A stretch of DNA of 64,000 nucleotides from Acidimicrobiaceae bacterium (GCA_026713105.1 JAPOPC010000064.1:62001-126000); one strand, 5' to 3'; shown: positions 1 to 9,825, counted from the first letter of the stretch. The notes: generated from the sequence alone by a model not told the origin. Numbers and translations: made by a program.

Positions 1-335
1 CCGGTGCCGAACTCGACGCGGCCATTCGAGATGATGTCAAGCGTGCCGACCCGCTCGGCAACCCGTGCAGGGTGGTTGTAGCCGGGCAGCACCGGCACGA
101 TCCCATGGCCGATGTGGATGTTCTGGGTGGTCGCAGCGCACGCCGACAGGAACACCTCCGGCGCAGACGAGTGCGAGTACTCCTCCAAGAAGTGGTGCTC
201 CACCTCCCACACGGTGCTGAATCCGAGCTTGTCGGCGAGCTGCACCTGCTCGAGCGCCTCGTGCACGACGCGGGCCTCGGCCCCGTCGTCCCATGGGCGC
301 GGCAGTTGGTGCTCGTAGAAGATGCTGAATCGCAT
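1..335 (-). CDS. LLM-class flavin-dependent oxidoreductase, N-terminal part (cut by window start)
   Basis: The first 111 residues of a bacterial-luciferase-like monooxygenase are visible; the rest lies beyond the window edge. The N-terminus MRFSIFYEHQLPRP followed by a VEHHFLEEYSHSS stretch is the beta1-alpha1 and EHH region that lines the flavin pocket in this F420/FMN-dependent TIM-barrel family. The ATG at 335 is preceded by AAGGA six bases upstream. It lies 45 bp downstream of the beta-lactamase-like gene on the same strand, so the two are probably co-transcribed. The substrate cannot be told from this fragment. A second LLM protein sits at 26885-27940. Confidence 0.85.
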   Translation of the reverse strand, partial: MRFSIFYEHQLPRPWDDGAEARVVHEALEQVQLADKLGFSTVWEVEHHFLEEYSHSSAPEVFLSACAATTQNIHIGHGIVPVLPGYNHPARVAERVGTLDIISNGRVEFGT

Positions 336-380
336 GGCGTGTCCTTGTGTCGTACCGGCGCTGGTGCCGTCGTGGGAAAC

Positions 381-1532
381 TCAGCCAGCGGCAGCGATGC
401 TGGCGAAGGCGGAGTCCACGATGCGGTTGCCTCGTGGGTCGCCGGTGATGGTGCTCTCCATGCGGTTCATCACATAAGCCACTGACGCCCGGACATCGAA
501 GTCGATGACCGCAACCGAGCCGCCCCAGCCTCCCCAGAACATGTGGTTCGGGTTGGGGCTGGTGACCCAGCCGTCGAGGTCGCGGGCAAAGCCCAAACCG
601 TGGCGCATGCGCATATACAGCACGTCGTCGACGTTGTCGATCTGCTCCTCGAGGGCCCGACGGGCTCCGGACTCGGACATGATCCGGACGCCATCTACCT
701 CGCCGCCGCAGGCCAGCATTGAGTGGATGCGCGCAATGGAGCGGGCGTTGCCGATGCCGCCAGCAGCCGGGATCTCCGCTGCCCGCCATTCGCGGGTCTG
801 CGGCTCGGAGGCATCCAGCATGCAGCTCATCAGCGTCTTGGCACAGAGGGAGTCGAGCTCGATGGGGACGCCGTTCATCTCGAGGGCCTCGAGATTCACC
901 TCCGGGGGAATCAGCTCCCCCATGCGGCCGTCCTCGGAGGCCGGGAGACTCATGTGAAAGTCGGCGCCGAGGGGCTCGGCGATCTCGTCGCGGAACCAGT
1001 CCGCCATACGCTTGCCGGTGATGCGGTAGAGGATCTCGCCTTCGAGGTTGCCTTGGGTGACGGCGTGATAGGCCGACTTGGTGCCTGGCTCGAACCACAG
1101 CTCCTGGGCTGCGAGCCGCTCGGCGATGGCGTCGAGGTCGTACAGGTCTGCGGCCGTTACTGGCGGCTCGTAACCGGGCAGCCCGGCCGTGTGCGACATG
1201 ACGTGGCTGACCAGTACGCCTTCCTTGCCGTTCTGAGCGAACTCGGGCCAGTACTGGCACACCGGGGCGTTGAAGTCGAGCTCGCCCCGATCGGCCAGGG
1301 CGAGCATGCAGGTGGCAGCCATCGTCTTGGTGGTGGAGTACACGTTGACGATCGTGTCGCGATCCCACGGGGTGCCGTTGGGATCGGAGTCTCCGGCCCA
1401 GATATCAACAACGGCTTCGCCGTCGACGGTCACCGCCGCTGCTGCGCCGATTTCCAGCCCGTCGTCGAAGTTCTCCACGAAGGCGTCGCGGACCGCCTCG
1501 AAACCTTCCTTGCACGTCCCGTGAACTTCCAT
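381..1532 (-). CDS. Serine hydrolase of the beta-lactamase / family VIII esterase type
   Basis: A 383-residue protein of the class C beta-lactamase / EstB superfamily. The catalytic SxxK motif is STTK (Ser66, Lys69), in the usual place near the N-terminus. SHTAGLPG (113-120) is the conserved stretch after it, a Tyr at about 155 (SAYHA) fits the catalytic Tyr, and a WGGWGGS stretch near the C-terminus matches the glycine-rich third motif of family VIII esterases. There is no signal peptide, which favours a cytoplasmic esterase, amidase or transesterase over a secreted antibiotic-degrading enzyme. The ATG at 1532 follows an AGGGGG ribosome site. The substrate is unknown. Confidence 0.85.
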   Translation of the reverse strand: MEVHGTCKEGFEAVRDAFVENFDDGLEIGAAAAVTVDGEAVVDIWAGDSDPNGTPWDRDTIVNVYSTTKTMAATCMLALADRGELDFNAPVCQYWPEFAQNGKEGVLVSHVMSHTAGLPGYEPPVTAADLYDLDAIAERLAAQELWFEPGTKSAYHAVTQGNLEGEILYRITGKRMADWFRDEIAEPLGADFHMSLPASEDGRMGELIPPEVNLEALEMNGVPIELDSLCAKTLMSCMLDASEPQTREWRAAEIPAAGGIGNARSIARIHSMLACGGEVDGVRIMSESGARRALEEQIDNVDDVLYMRMRHGLGFARDLDGWVTSPNPNHMFWGGWGGSVAVIDFDVRASVAYVMNRMESTITGDPRGNRIVDSAFASIAAAG

Positions 1533-1664
1533 TGCGTGTCCCCCTTGTGGTGCCGGCCAAATGGGTCAGCACGTCAAGCGCTCATCATGGCAGTCGCGCT
1601 ACGCGGCCGCGCACGCAGATTCTGCGACCAGGGGGCGTCGTCGGAGCGTTACCGACGAGACTTC

Positions 1665-2630
1665 TCAACTCGTGGGGACTGTGACCGGCGGGGCTTGCCC
1701 GAAGCTGTCCCAATCCGTGATGACACGGAAGGAGCCGGTGCCCTCGATGAAGGCGCTGTAGCTGACCCTCCGGATCAGGTTGTCGCCATCCACCCAGACG
1801 TCGAGCTGAACACGGTCGAGCTGCTCGGTCGGCTGCTGGTTCGTGATCATCATGAACATGCCAAGCGACATGCCGAAGCCTGCTCCCGCTCCGGCGGGTG
1901 TGGTGTGCGTGCGGTAGTGGGCCACATCGACCCCATCGAATTCCTCGTCGCCCACGTCGATGAAGTCGTACAGACCGCCGAGGTCGTCGATGGCGACACC
2001 GAACGTCAGGTTCGACTGGATGGATGCACCCGGGCTGCCGGCCGCGGAATCGACTGCAATAGGGCCGTCCCATGGTCCATCCGCCACTGATCGGTACGCC
2101 TCGCCGTCGACGATGACCTCGGCGTAGGTGTCCATCTGCGGGATGCCCATGTCCTCTACCGCAGGACCAGGAGTCACCCAGTACCCGACATCGCCGCCCG
2201 AGAACGTCGTGTCGATAGCCAGTTCCCACGGTTCGGCAAAGTCGTCGAAGTCGAACGTGACCATCGTCTGGCTGGTAGCTGAGTCGCTCACCGCGATCGT
2301 GGCCTCAACAGCGTTATGCACTGCAGCAGTCGCGTCGCGGCCGGTGCCGGTGTCATAGACGATGATCGTCGCCGCAGCGACAACTGCGATCACCGCGGCG
2401 GCAGCCGCTGCACTGATCCAGCGCCGACGGGCAGGCGCTCCAAACGGGGACGATCTGCCGGAACCGTGAACCGCCCGAAGCGGCCGGGGCGCGTCTTCGG
2501 AGTCCGCCAGGATCCGCTCCAGCGTCAGCGCCGTTTCCGGGTCGGTCGTCGCCGGGAGCGAGTCGACATCGACCGGGTTGGCTCGGCGCAGCTCAGCGAG
2601 CAGTTCGTCTTCGGTATCAGTGCCGGTCAT
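1665..2630 (-). CDS. Single-pass membrane partner of the ECF sigma factor (probable anti-sigma factor)
   Basis: A 321-residue protein starting MTGTDTEDELL at 2630. The ATG overlaps the sigma-factor stop codon by 4 bases, so the two are translationally coupled. Residues 1 to about 85 are charged and presumably cytoplasmic. They are followed by RRR and one Ala/Val/Ile-rich membrane segment (about 88-112), then an acidic extracytoplasmic domain of about 200 residues. I see no HxxxCxxC zinc anti-sigma motif. The outer domain, with VWVDGDNLIRRVSY near its end, is reminiscent of LppX/LprG-type lipid-binding folds, but this is weak. Anti-sigma function is inferred from position and topology, not from a recognised domain. 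Confidence 0.7.
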   Translation of the reverse strand: MTGTDTEDELLAELRRANPVDVDSLPATTDPETALTLERILADSEDAPRPLRAVHGSGRSSPFGAPARRRWISAAAAAAVIAVVAAATIIVYDTGTGRDATAAVHNAVEATIAVSDSATSQTMVTFDFDDFAEPWELAIDTTFSGGDVGYWVTPGPAVEDMGIPQMDTYAEVIVDGEAYRSVADGPWDGPIAVDSAAGSPGASIQSNLTFGVAIDDLGGLYDFIDVGDEEFDGVDVAHYRTHTTPAGAGAGFGMSLGMFMMITNQQPTEQLDRVQLDVWVDGDNLIRRVSYSAFIEGTGSFRVITDWDSFGQAPPVTVPTS

Positions 2631-3184
2631 TGCGCTTTCCCTTCGTCCGTCCCCGCGTGTTCGAGATTGTCCAGGCGCGCCGCGAGGCGCTTGCGAGCCC
2701 TGTGGACTCGTATCGCCGAGGCGTTCGCCGAGATGCCCAGGACCACGCCGACTTCGGCGTGGCTGAGCTCCTCCCAGGCCACGAGCATGAGCACTTCGCG
2801 ATCGGCCTCGGACAGGTCGCCAAGTGCCGTTCGCAGCAGTGTCGAGCGGTCGTCTGTCTCCGGTTCGACCGGGGGGACCGCCTCGGGCGGGGTCGCGAGC
2901 CGCAGGCGATCCTGCGCCGCTTGGCGTCGACGGTTCGAACGTGTCGCGTTGCGGATCATGTTGCGGGCCACGCCGAAGAGCCACAGCCGTTCGGAGCCGT
3001 CGGGAACGTCGTCGCGTCGGCGCCACGCAGTCAGAAAGGTGTCGGCGACGACCTCGTCAGCGGTCGCGTCATCCACCCGGCGGCGGGCGTACGCCAGCAG
3101 CGGCCGGTACGTCTCGGCATAGACGCTCCGAAACCAATCCTGATCATGGTCAATTGCCATGCAGACAGCCATCATGGCTGTCAT
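2627..3184 (-). CDS. ECF-family RNA polymerase sigma factor
   Basis: Up to 185 residues. Region 2 is the FRSVYAETYRPLLAYARRR to DTFLTAWRR stretch. Region 4 is LSEADREVLMLVAWEELSH followed by the helix-turn-helix VGVVLGISANASAIRVHRARKRL. No SnoaL-like or other C-terminal extension is present. Four in-frame ATGs (3184, 3175, 3172, 3160) compete as start. The one at 3160 (MAIDHDQDWF) gives the most typical ECF N-terminus; none has a good ribosome site. A perfect 19-bp inverted repeat covers this start zone. The gene overlaps its membrane partner downstream by 4 bases, a standard sigma/anti-sigma arrangement. Confidence 0.9.
   Translation of the reverse strand: MTAMMAVCMAIDHDQDWFRSVYAETYRPLLAYARRRVDDATADEVVADTFLTAWRRRDDVPDGSERLWLFGVARNMIRNATRSNRRRQAAQDRLRLATPPEAVPPVEPETDDRSTLLRTALGDLSEADREVLMLVAWEELSHAEVGVVLGISANASAIRVHRARKRLAARLDNLEHAGTDEGKAQ
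3164..3182. promoter_or_regulatory. Perfect inverted repeat over the sigma-factor start region
   Basis: GACAGCC and GGCTGTC, separated by ATCAT, form a perfect 7-5-7 palindrome. It sits across the alternative ATG codons of the ECF sigma gene. If translation starts at 3160 it lies in the leader, as an operator or a small RNA hairpin near the ribosome site. If translation starts at 3184 it is inside codons 1-7. Function is inferred. Confidence 0.4.
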
Positions 3185-3341
3185 GTCCGCCTACACGTGA
3201 CCCTTTCACCGCCGAATCTTCGACCAACGGCGGCAGTGTGCGGGGTGGCATAGGATCGGCCGCGTTCGCCTGGCGCGACTTGCGCACCGGTGCCGCTGTT
3301 GGCGCCCTCGACGGGTGGACTCGTCTGGAATCGGGGACTCC

Positions 3342-4688
3342 ATGAATTCACGTCTGCTTCGACTGCTAGCGCTGCTCTTTGCGTTCAGCCTCATCGCCGC
3401 TGCATGTGCCGATGACTCGGACGACGACGGCGCAGCCGACGACGCTCCGGCGGCTACCGCAGCCGACGACAGCGATGACATGGCCGACGACTCCGGCGAT
3501 GACATGGCCGACGATTCTGCCGATGACATGGCCGACGACAGCGACGACATGGCTGCCATCGACCGCACCGGCGAAGTCATCAAGGTCGGCTACGTCAACA
3601 ACGAAGGCGCAGCTTTCGCGCTGCCCGAGTTCCGCACCGGCGGCGAGGTGGCTATCGCAGCCATCAACGAATCCGGTGGCATCAACGGTGCCATGATCGA
3701 AACCGTCGTGTGCCTGTCCGACGGCACTCCCGAGAGCGCCATCAACTGCGCCAACGAGCTGATTGAGGCTGACGTAGTGCTGGCATACATGGGCATCGAG
3801 GTTGCCTCCGACGCAGCCATCGGCTTGTGGGTCGACGCAGGAATCCCGTATGTCTCGTCGAACTCTTGGGGGAATATCGAGCGGAACAGCCCCGGCGCAT
3901 TCCTGTTGCACACCGCGTCGGCGGCATATGCCGTGGGACCAGCCAAGACGTTCAGCGACCTCGGGCTCAGCCACATTGCAGTGATCTTGGAGGGGACCCC
4001 GTCGGGCATCGCCTTCATCGACAGCATCGTGGCGCCAGTCCTGGCACACAACGAGATCGAGTTCGAGCGCATCATCGTGGATCCCGCAGCGCCTGACTGG
4101 ACTGCTGCCATCGCTGCGGCTCAAGCTGCGGGAGTGGAAGGCATCTGGGGCCAGCTCACCGAGCCCGGCTGCATCGGAATGGTCAGCGCCGTGGCTGCCA
4201 GCGGCTACACAGACCCGGTCTTTGCCGGCTCATGCAGTTTCTACATCGGCATCCTGGGCGAGCTGGCAATCGGCACCTATACCCAGGGTGACGTCTACTT
4301 CCCTTCAGTGAAGCAATTCGCGCCACCCGAGATCGCTGATCGACTGACCCAATACGAAGCCGAGATGGCTGCAGCCGGCTACGAGGACCACATCGAAGGC
4401 TTCGCCGTCGCGCCGTACTCGGCGTGGCGAGAGTTGGAGTTCATCCTCGAGAAGATCGAGGGTCCGATCACGTCGGCTTCGGTGATCGACGCCTTCAATA
4501 ACGCCGGCGTGACGCCCGGCTGGTTCGGCGCCGATCTGCGCTGCGGCATGGCGCCGTGGCCCTCGGAAACCTCGCACTGCGGTTCGAGCATCGCCATATG
4601 GCAGATCGGCGTGCGCGATGACGGCTCCATCGGCCGGATCCTGGTCGGCGACGGCTTCTTCGACGCCTTCGAATACAGCGGCTTCTAG
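3342..4688 (+). CDS. Lipoprotein substrate-binding protein of branched-chain-amino-acid-type ABC importer (copy 1)
   Basis: A 448-residue Leu/Ile/Val-binding-type (Peripla_BP_6) protein that would capture a solute outside the membrane for the fused permease encoded next. MNSRLLRLLALLFAFSLIAAAC is a lipoprotein signal with the modified Cys at 22. It is followed by an unusually long acidic tether with a DDMADDS repeat, then the binding domain from IDRTGEVIKVGYVNNEGAAF. The ATG at 3342 is chosen because it begins the signal peptide; an in-frame ATG 27 bases upstream would spoil it. A close paralogue lies at 8402. The ligand is not predictable, and this family also binds amides, aromatic acids and urea. 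Confidence 0.93.
   Translation: MNSRLLRLLALLFAFSLIAAACADDSDDDGAADDAPAATAADDSDDMADDSGDDMADDSADDMADDSDDMAAIDRTGEVIKVGYVNNEGAAFALPEFRTGGEVAIAAINESGGINGAMIETVVCLSDGTPESAINCANELIEADVVLAYMGIEVASDAAIGLWVDAGIPYVSSNSWGNIERNSPGAFLLHTASAAYAVGPAKTFSDLGLSHIAVILEGTPSGIAFIDSIVAPVLAHNEIEFERIIVDPAAPDWTAAIAAAQAAGVEGIWGQLTEPGCIGMVSAVAASGYTDPVFAGSCSFYIGILGELAIGTYTQGDVYFPSVKQFAPPEIADRLTQYEAEMAAAGYEDHIEGFAVAPYSAWRELEFILEKIEGPITSASVIDAFNNAGVTPGWFGADLRCGMAPWPSETSHCGSSIAIWQIGVRDDGSIGRILVGDGFFDAFEYSGF
3474..3553 (+). repeat. In-gene tandem repeat encoding the DDMADDS acidic tether
   Basis: Three copies of a 21- to 24-base unit encode DDMADDSG, DDMADDSA and DDMADDS, followed by a partial DDMA. The repeat forms the flexible acidic link between the lipid-anchored Cys and the binding domain of the importer's binding protein. 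The paralogue at 8402 has an acidic Ala/Thr spacer but lacks this repeat. Confidence 0.85.
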
Positions 4689-4751
4689 AGACAAAACCCC
4701 ACAGTTCGCGTGATGTCCGCACTCGGGCGGATCGGCATCAGGTAGTCGGCG

Positions 4752-7586
4752 ATGGAGCAGTATCTCCTGTTCGCTGTCGTCGGTTTGGGCTTCGGCAGTA
4801 TTTACGCGGCCGTGTCCATGGGCGTCGTCATCACCTACCGCGGCACCGGCGTGATCAACTTCGCCACTGGTGCCATGGCCATGTGGGGTGCCTACGTCTA
4901 CGACGAACTGGTGCGCAGCGGTGACCTGGTGTTTCCGGTGGCGGTGGTGCCCCACAGTGTGAGTCTGGGCGAGGACGGTTCATTGCCGTTCGCCCTGTCC
5001 TTCGTGCTGGCCTTGGCTTCGTGCAGCTTGATCGGCCTGCTGGTGCACTTCGCCGTCTTCCGGCCACTGCGCCGGGCGCCGGTGCTGGCGAGGGTGGTCG
5101 CCTCAGTCGGCGTGCTGTTGACAATCCAGGCGCTGATTGTGCTGCAATTCACCAGCACACCCCGCAACGTGCCGCCGATCCTGCCGAACGAACCGGTCAG
5201 CATGGCCGGCATCAGCTTCTCGCGAGACAGGCTGTGGCTGACAGCGGTCGTGGTACTGATCGCGGTGGCACTGTGGGCATGGTTCCGCTTCACCCGGCTG
5301 GGACTTGCTATACGAGCCTCCGCGGAGAATGAGCGAGCTGTCGGCTTGGCCCGCTACTCGCCCCAATTGCTGGCCGGCACCACGTGGGTGCTGTCGAGCA
5401 CCGTCGTCGGCGCCGTGATCATCTTGAGCTCGCCGACGGTGATCCTGAATCCGTTGACGTACGTGCTCGCCATCGTGCCGGCACTGGCAGCGGCGCTCAT
5501 CGGACGGCTCTCGTCGATCGGTATCACCGTCAGTGCGGCGCTGGCGCTGGGCGTCATGCAGTCCATCGTTGTGTTCCAAGCCAGCAAGACGTGGTGGCCG
5601 GACTGGGCGGTGTCGGGCCTGGGCGATGCGGTGCCATTCGTGGTAATCGTGCTGGCACTGTTCTTCGTCGGCGACGCACTCCCCAGCCGCGGTGCCGTCG
5701 AGTCCGATCCGCTGCCAGAAGTGTTCCGGCCCAAGATGCGGCCCCAAGTCGTCATCGCCATGGTGCTGGCCGCAGGCGCGGCCGTAGTGCTGACCTCGGG
5801 CAGCTATCGATTCGGGATCATCACCAGCATGATCATCACCATCATCACGCTCTCGCTGGTGGTGTTGACCGGCCTGGTGGGCCAGATTTCCCTCGCTCAG
5901 GCAGGCATCGCTGGCACGGCTGGTTTCGCCCTGAGCAAGCTGGGCGATGCTGCAGGCATACCGTTTCCCATATCGCCCTTGCTGGCAGCGCTGGTGGCGA
6001 CGGCGTTCGGCGTCTTGGTGGGCATCCCGGCGCTGCGCATTCGCGGCGCGCAACTGGCCGTCGTGACATTGGCAGGCGCCGTAGCTCTGGAGAAGTTCAT
6101 TTTCCGGAATCCCAGCTTCACCGAGGTGGCGGGGAATCCGATCTCGGATCCAACGCTGTTCGGCCTCAACATGGGCGTGCGGGAAGGACGCACAATCGCA
6201 CGCGTCGAGTTCGGGATCCTGGTGCTGATCTTGATGGCGATTTGTGCAGTCTTGGTGGGCAACCTGGCCCGCAGCGCTACTGGACGACGCTTCTTGGCAG
6301 TGCGCTCAAACGAGCGGGCAGGTGCATCGATCGGTATCTCGATTGCGAATACGAAGCTGCTGGCATTCGGCATCGCCTCGTTCATGGCAGGACTGGGCGG
6401 GTCGTTCATCGGCTACAGCCGCGGGCAGCTTTCCGCCGACAGCTTTACCGTGCTCGTCGGCTTGAGCTTCATGGCATTCGCCTACTTGGGGGGCATCACC
6501 AGCGTCTCGGGCGCTGTCATTGGTGGCACATTTGCTCCCTTGGGCATCGGGTTTGTCATCTTGGACAGGAACCTGGAACTCGGTACCGCGTATGGGCTCC
6601 TCGCCGGCATCGGCCTGGTGTTGACCGCGATCTTCAATCCGGAGGGCATCGCGGGCGCGAATCGCAAGAACTTCGAGAAGATGAAAGCGATGCTTGCGGC
6701 GCGAGCAGCCGCGAAGGTCGCCGACGCGAAGGACCCAGACGCAGCGGCGCCGGCGCCGGCGCCGCCGCTGGACGTTCAATCGTCGGGGTCCGTGCCTGAG
6801 CCATCATCCCGGGACCGGCCGAGCTTCGACGATGCCCCCGTCGTCCTCGCAGTCGATGAGCTCACCGTCCGCTACGGCGGCCTCAAGGCCGTGGACGAAG
6901 TGTCGCTGCGCGTCCGCGAGGGCGAGATCGTCGGGCTCATCGGTCCGAACGGCGCCGGCAAAACCACCATGATCGACGCCCTGACCGGGTTTGTCCCTTC
7001 CGATGGGCGCATCGTCTTCGACAGTCGGGAACTCACGAGCGAGCTGCCCTACCAGCGGGCGCGCATGGGCCTGTCGCGTACGTGGCAGTCGCTCGAACTC
7101 TTCGGCGATCTGTCGGTGCGGGAGAACGCCCAGGTGGCCCAGGAGCGAGCCTCGATTCGCTCGGTGCTCGCGGATTTTGTCAATCCGGCACGACCGGTCG
7201 ACCTCGAGCGGGTGGATGCCGCACTGGATCTGGTTGGCCTCGCTAACGACGCCGACGCCCGACCGGGCGATCTGCCGCTGGGACGCCAAAAGCTGGTCGG
7301 CGTTGCCCGGGCCTTGGCCAGCTCCCCGCGAGTGATGCTGGCCGACGAGCCCGCAGCCGGTCTCGACACCGCCGAGAGCCGGACGCTGGGCCGCGAGATC
7401 GTAGACATCGCCGAAGGCGGCGTGTCGATCCTGCTGGTCGACCACGACATGGGCCTGGTGCTGGAGGTCTGCGACTACATCTACGTGCTCGACTTCGGCC
7501 AGATCATCGCCGAAGGCACCCCGGCCGACATTCGGGCGAATGAGGCCGTCATCGACGCCTACCTTGGTTCCGAGGTCCACACATGA
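4752..7586 (+). CDS. Three-domain fused BCAA-type ABC transporter: LivH + LivM permeases + LivG ATPase (copy 1)
   Basis: 944 residues combining three normally separate subunits. Residues 1 to about 310 are LivH-like (MEQYLLFAVVGLGFGSIYAA, then YRGTGVINFATGAM). About 330-640 is LivM-like (LTGLVGQISLAQAGIAG; LRIRGAQLAVVTLAGAVALE). A Pro/Ala-rich linker from about 645 to 695 precedes a LivG-like ATPase to the end. The ATPase has Walker A GPNGAGKT (about 730), Walker B VMLADEP followed by AAGLD, and the H-loop VDHDM. The signature motif is LPLGRQK rather than the usual LSxGQ, which is unusual. The ATG at 4752 starts 63 bp after the binding protein; copy 2 starts at 9826. Confidence 0.93.
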   Translation: MEQYLLFAVVGLGFGSIYAAVSMGVVITYRGTGVINFATGAMAMWGAYVYDELVRSGDLVFPVAVVPHSVSLGEDGSLPFALSFVLALASCSLIGLLVHFAVFRPLRRAPVLARVVASVGVLLTIQALIVLQFTSTPRNVPPILPNEPVSMAGISFSRDRLWLTAVVVLIAVALWAWFRFTRLGLAIRASAENERAVGLARYSPQLLAGTTWVLSSTVVGAVIILSSPTVILNPLTYVLAIVPALAAALIGRLSSIGITVSAALALGVMQSIVVFQASKTWWPDWAVSGLGDAVPFVVIVLALFFVGDALPSRGAVESDPLPEVFRPKMRPQVVIAMVLAAGAAVVLTSGSYRFGIITSMIITIITLSLVVLTGLVGQISLAQAGIAGTAGFALSKLGDAAGIPFPISPLLAALVATAFGVLVGIPALRIRGAQLAVVTLAGAVALEKFIFRNPSFTEVAGNPISDPTLFGLNMGVREGRTIARVEFGILVLILMAICAVLVGNLARSATGRRFLAVRSNERAGASIGISIANTKLLAFGIASFMAGLGGSFIGYSRGQLSADSFTVLVGLSFMAFAYLGGITSVSGAVIGGTFAPLGIGFVILDRNLELGTAYGLLAGIGLVLTAIFNPEGIAGANRKNFEKMKAMLAARAAAKVADAKDPDAAAPAPAPPLDVQSSGSVPEPSSRDRPSFDDAPVVLAVDELTVRYGGLKAVDEVSLRVREGEIVGLIGPNGAGKTTMIDALTGFVPSDGRIVFDSRELTSELPYQRARMGLSRTWQSLELFGDLSVRENAQVAQERASIRSVLADFVNPARPVDLERVDAALDLVGLANDADARPGDLPLGRQKLVGVARALASSPRVMLADEPAAGLDTAESRTLGREIVDIAEGGVSILLVDHDMGLVLEVCDYIYVLDFGQIIAEGTPADIRANEAVIDAYLGSEVHT

Positions 7587-7624
7587 GCCCAATCGCATGA
7601 GCCTGATCGCATGAGCCCAATCGC
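7583..7624 (+). repeat. Three tandem 14-bp units forming overlapping five-codon mini-ORFs before livF
   Basis: Three copies of ATGAGCCCAATCGC (the middle one with TG for CA) lie head to tail between the stop of the fused transporter and the livF start. Each unit encodes ATG plus four codons (MSPIA, MSLIA, MSPIA). Each ends in a TGA overlapping the next ATG as ATGA. The first unit overlaps the upstream gene's stop and the last overlaps the livF start. There is no Shine-Dalgarno sequence, so livF translation probably depends on termination-reinitiation. Confidence 0.8.
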
Positions 7625-8389
<765 letters not shown>

Positions 8390-8401
8390 CGTCGGAGCCC
8401 C

Positions 8402-9757
8402 ATGAAGCTTCTCCTGCCTCGACTATTCGCAGTGCTCGTCGCCTTCGGCCTGATCGCAGCCGCGTGCGGCGGTTCCGACGACGGAGGCGACGCCGAAGAG
8501 CCCGCGGCCACCACGGCACCCGAGGCGACCGGCGATGCGGGCCCCGACCCCGATGCCGGCGACAGCTCGGCAACTGACGGCGATGACGCGACCGGCGGAG
8601 ATGACGCCTCAACTGCCACGGCTGCCATCGACCGCACCGGCGAGGTCATCCGGATCGGCTATGTCAACAACGAGGGCGGCAACATCTCGCTGCCGGAGCT
8701 GCGGATCGGCGGCGAGGTGGCCATCGACGTCATCAATCGGGAAGGCGGGATCCACGGGGCCGTCATCGAGCCGGTCGTCTGCAAGTCTGACGGCACGCCC
8801 GAGAGCGCCATCAACTGCGCCATCAAGCTGATCGAGGAAGACGTCGTCATGGCATACATGGGCGTCGAGCTGGGCTCAGAAGCGGCACTCGGGCTGTGGG
8901 TCGACGCAGGCATTCCCTACGTCTCGTCGCACTCATGGGGCCCCACCGAGCGCAACAGCCCCGGTGCCTTTCTGCTGCATGTCGCAACCGGCGCCTTTGC
9001 CGTCGGCCCGGCCAAGACCTTCAAAGAGCTCGGCATCGACCACATCGCCGTGGTCATCCAGGACTCGTCCACCGCCCTGGACTTCATGGACAACATCATT
9101 GCCCCGGTGCTGGAGCACCACGGCATCGAGATGGAGCGCGTCGTGGTCGATATCGCGGCGCCCGACTGGACCGCCGCCATCGCGGCCGCGCAATCCGCCG
9201 GCGTCGAAGGCATGATGGGCCAGCTCGACGAGTTCGGCTGCATCGGCATGGTCGGCTCGGCCGCTGCCAGCGGCTTCGACAAGCCGATCTTCGCCGGCTC
9301 GTGCACCTTGTACATCGACGTGCTCGGTCCGGCCGCGTTGGGCACATTCACCCAGGGCGATCAGTGGGTGCCGTGGGTTGCCGAATTCGCGCCGCCCGAA
9401 ATCCAAGAACGCCTCGCCGAGTACGCGCAGGACATGACCGCAGCAGGTCACGAGCGGCTCATCGAAGGATTCGCTGTGGCTCCCTACGGGGCTTGGCGCG
9501 AGATCGAGTTCATCCTCGAGACGATCGAGGGCCCCATCACCACTGAGTCGATCACCGATGCATTCGCAAACTCCGGCGAGACACCGGGCTGGTTCGGCCC
9601 CGATCTGCGATGTGGGCAGGCGCCGTGGCCCCCGGAGTCCTCGCACTGCATGTCGCACATCATGGTGTGGCAGGTCGTCGAAGCCGAAGACGGCACGCTG
9701 CGCAGGATCGTGGTCGGCGATGGACTCTTCGACGCGTACGAGCTCAGCGGTCTCTAA
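8402..9757 (+). CDS. Lipoprotein substrate-binding protein of BCAA-type ABC importer (copy 2)
   Basis: A 451-residue paralogue of the protein at 3342. The lipoprotein signal ends LIAAAC with Cys22, the same position as in copy 1. A shorter Ala/Thr/Asp spacer replaces the DDMADDS repeat. The binding domain starts IDRTGEVIRIGYVNNEGGN, nearly identical to copy 1, and both end with a paired-Cys stretch (CGQAPWPPESSHC here, CGMAPWPSETSHC in copy 1). A GGAG ribosome site precedes the ATG. The two copies differ enough to suspect different ligands. Confidence 0.93.
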   Translation: MKLLLPRLFAVLVAFGLIAAACGGSDDGGDAEEPAATTAPEATGDAGPDPDAGDSSATDGDDATGGDDASTATAAIDRTGEVIRIGYVNNEGGNISLPELRIGGEVAIDVINREGGIHGAVIEPVVCKSDGTPESAINCAIKLIEEDVVMAYMGVELGSEAALGLWVDAGIPYVSSHSWGPTERNSPGAFLLHVATGAFAVGPAKTFKELGIDHIAVVIQDSSTALDFMDNIIAPVLEHHGIEMERVVVDIAAPDWTAAIAAAQSAGVEGMMGQLDEFGCIGMVGSAAASGFDKPIFAGSCTLYIDVLGPAALGTFTQGDQWVPWVAEFAPPEIQERLAEYAQDMTAAGHERLIEGFAVAPYGAWREIEFILETIEGPITTESITDAFANSGETPGWFGPDLRCGQAPWPPESSHCMSHIMVWQVVEAEDGTLRRIVVGDGLFDAYELSGL

Positions 9758-9825
9758 CGGCCGTTATCCACACAACCTCCGGCCCATCTGCGAGCATTCC
9801 CAGATGAGCGATCGGCCGGTCTGAG

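Noticed and set aside
723-2090. A 455-codon open frame on the plus strand opposite the beta-lactamase-like and membrane-partner genes
   Set aside because: It spans two well-recognised minus-strand genes and the gap between them, has no recognisable domain, and is the usual long antisense frame of high-GC DNA.
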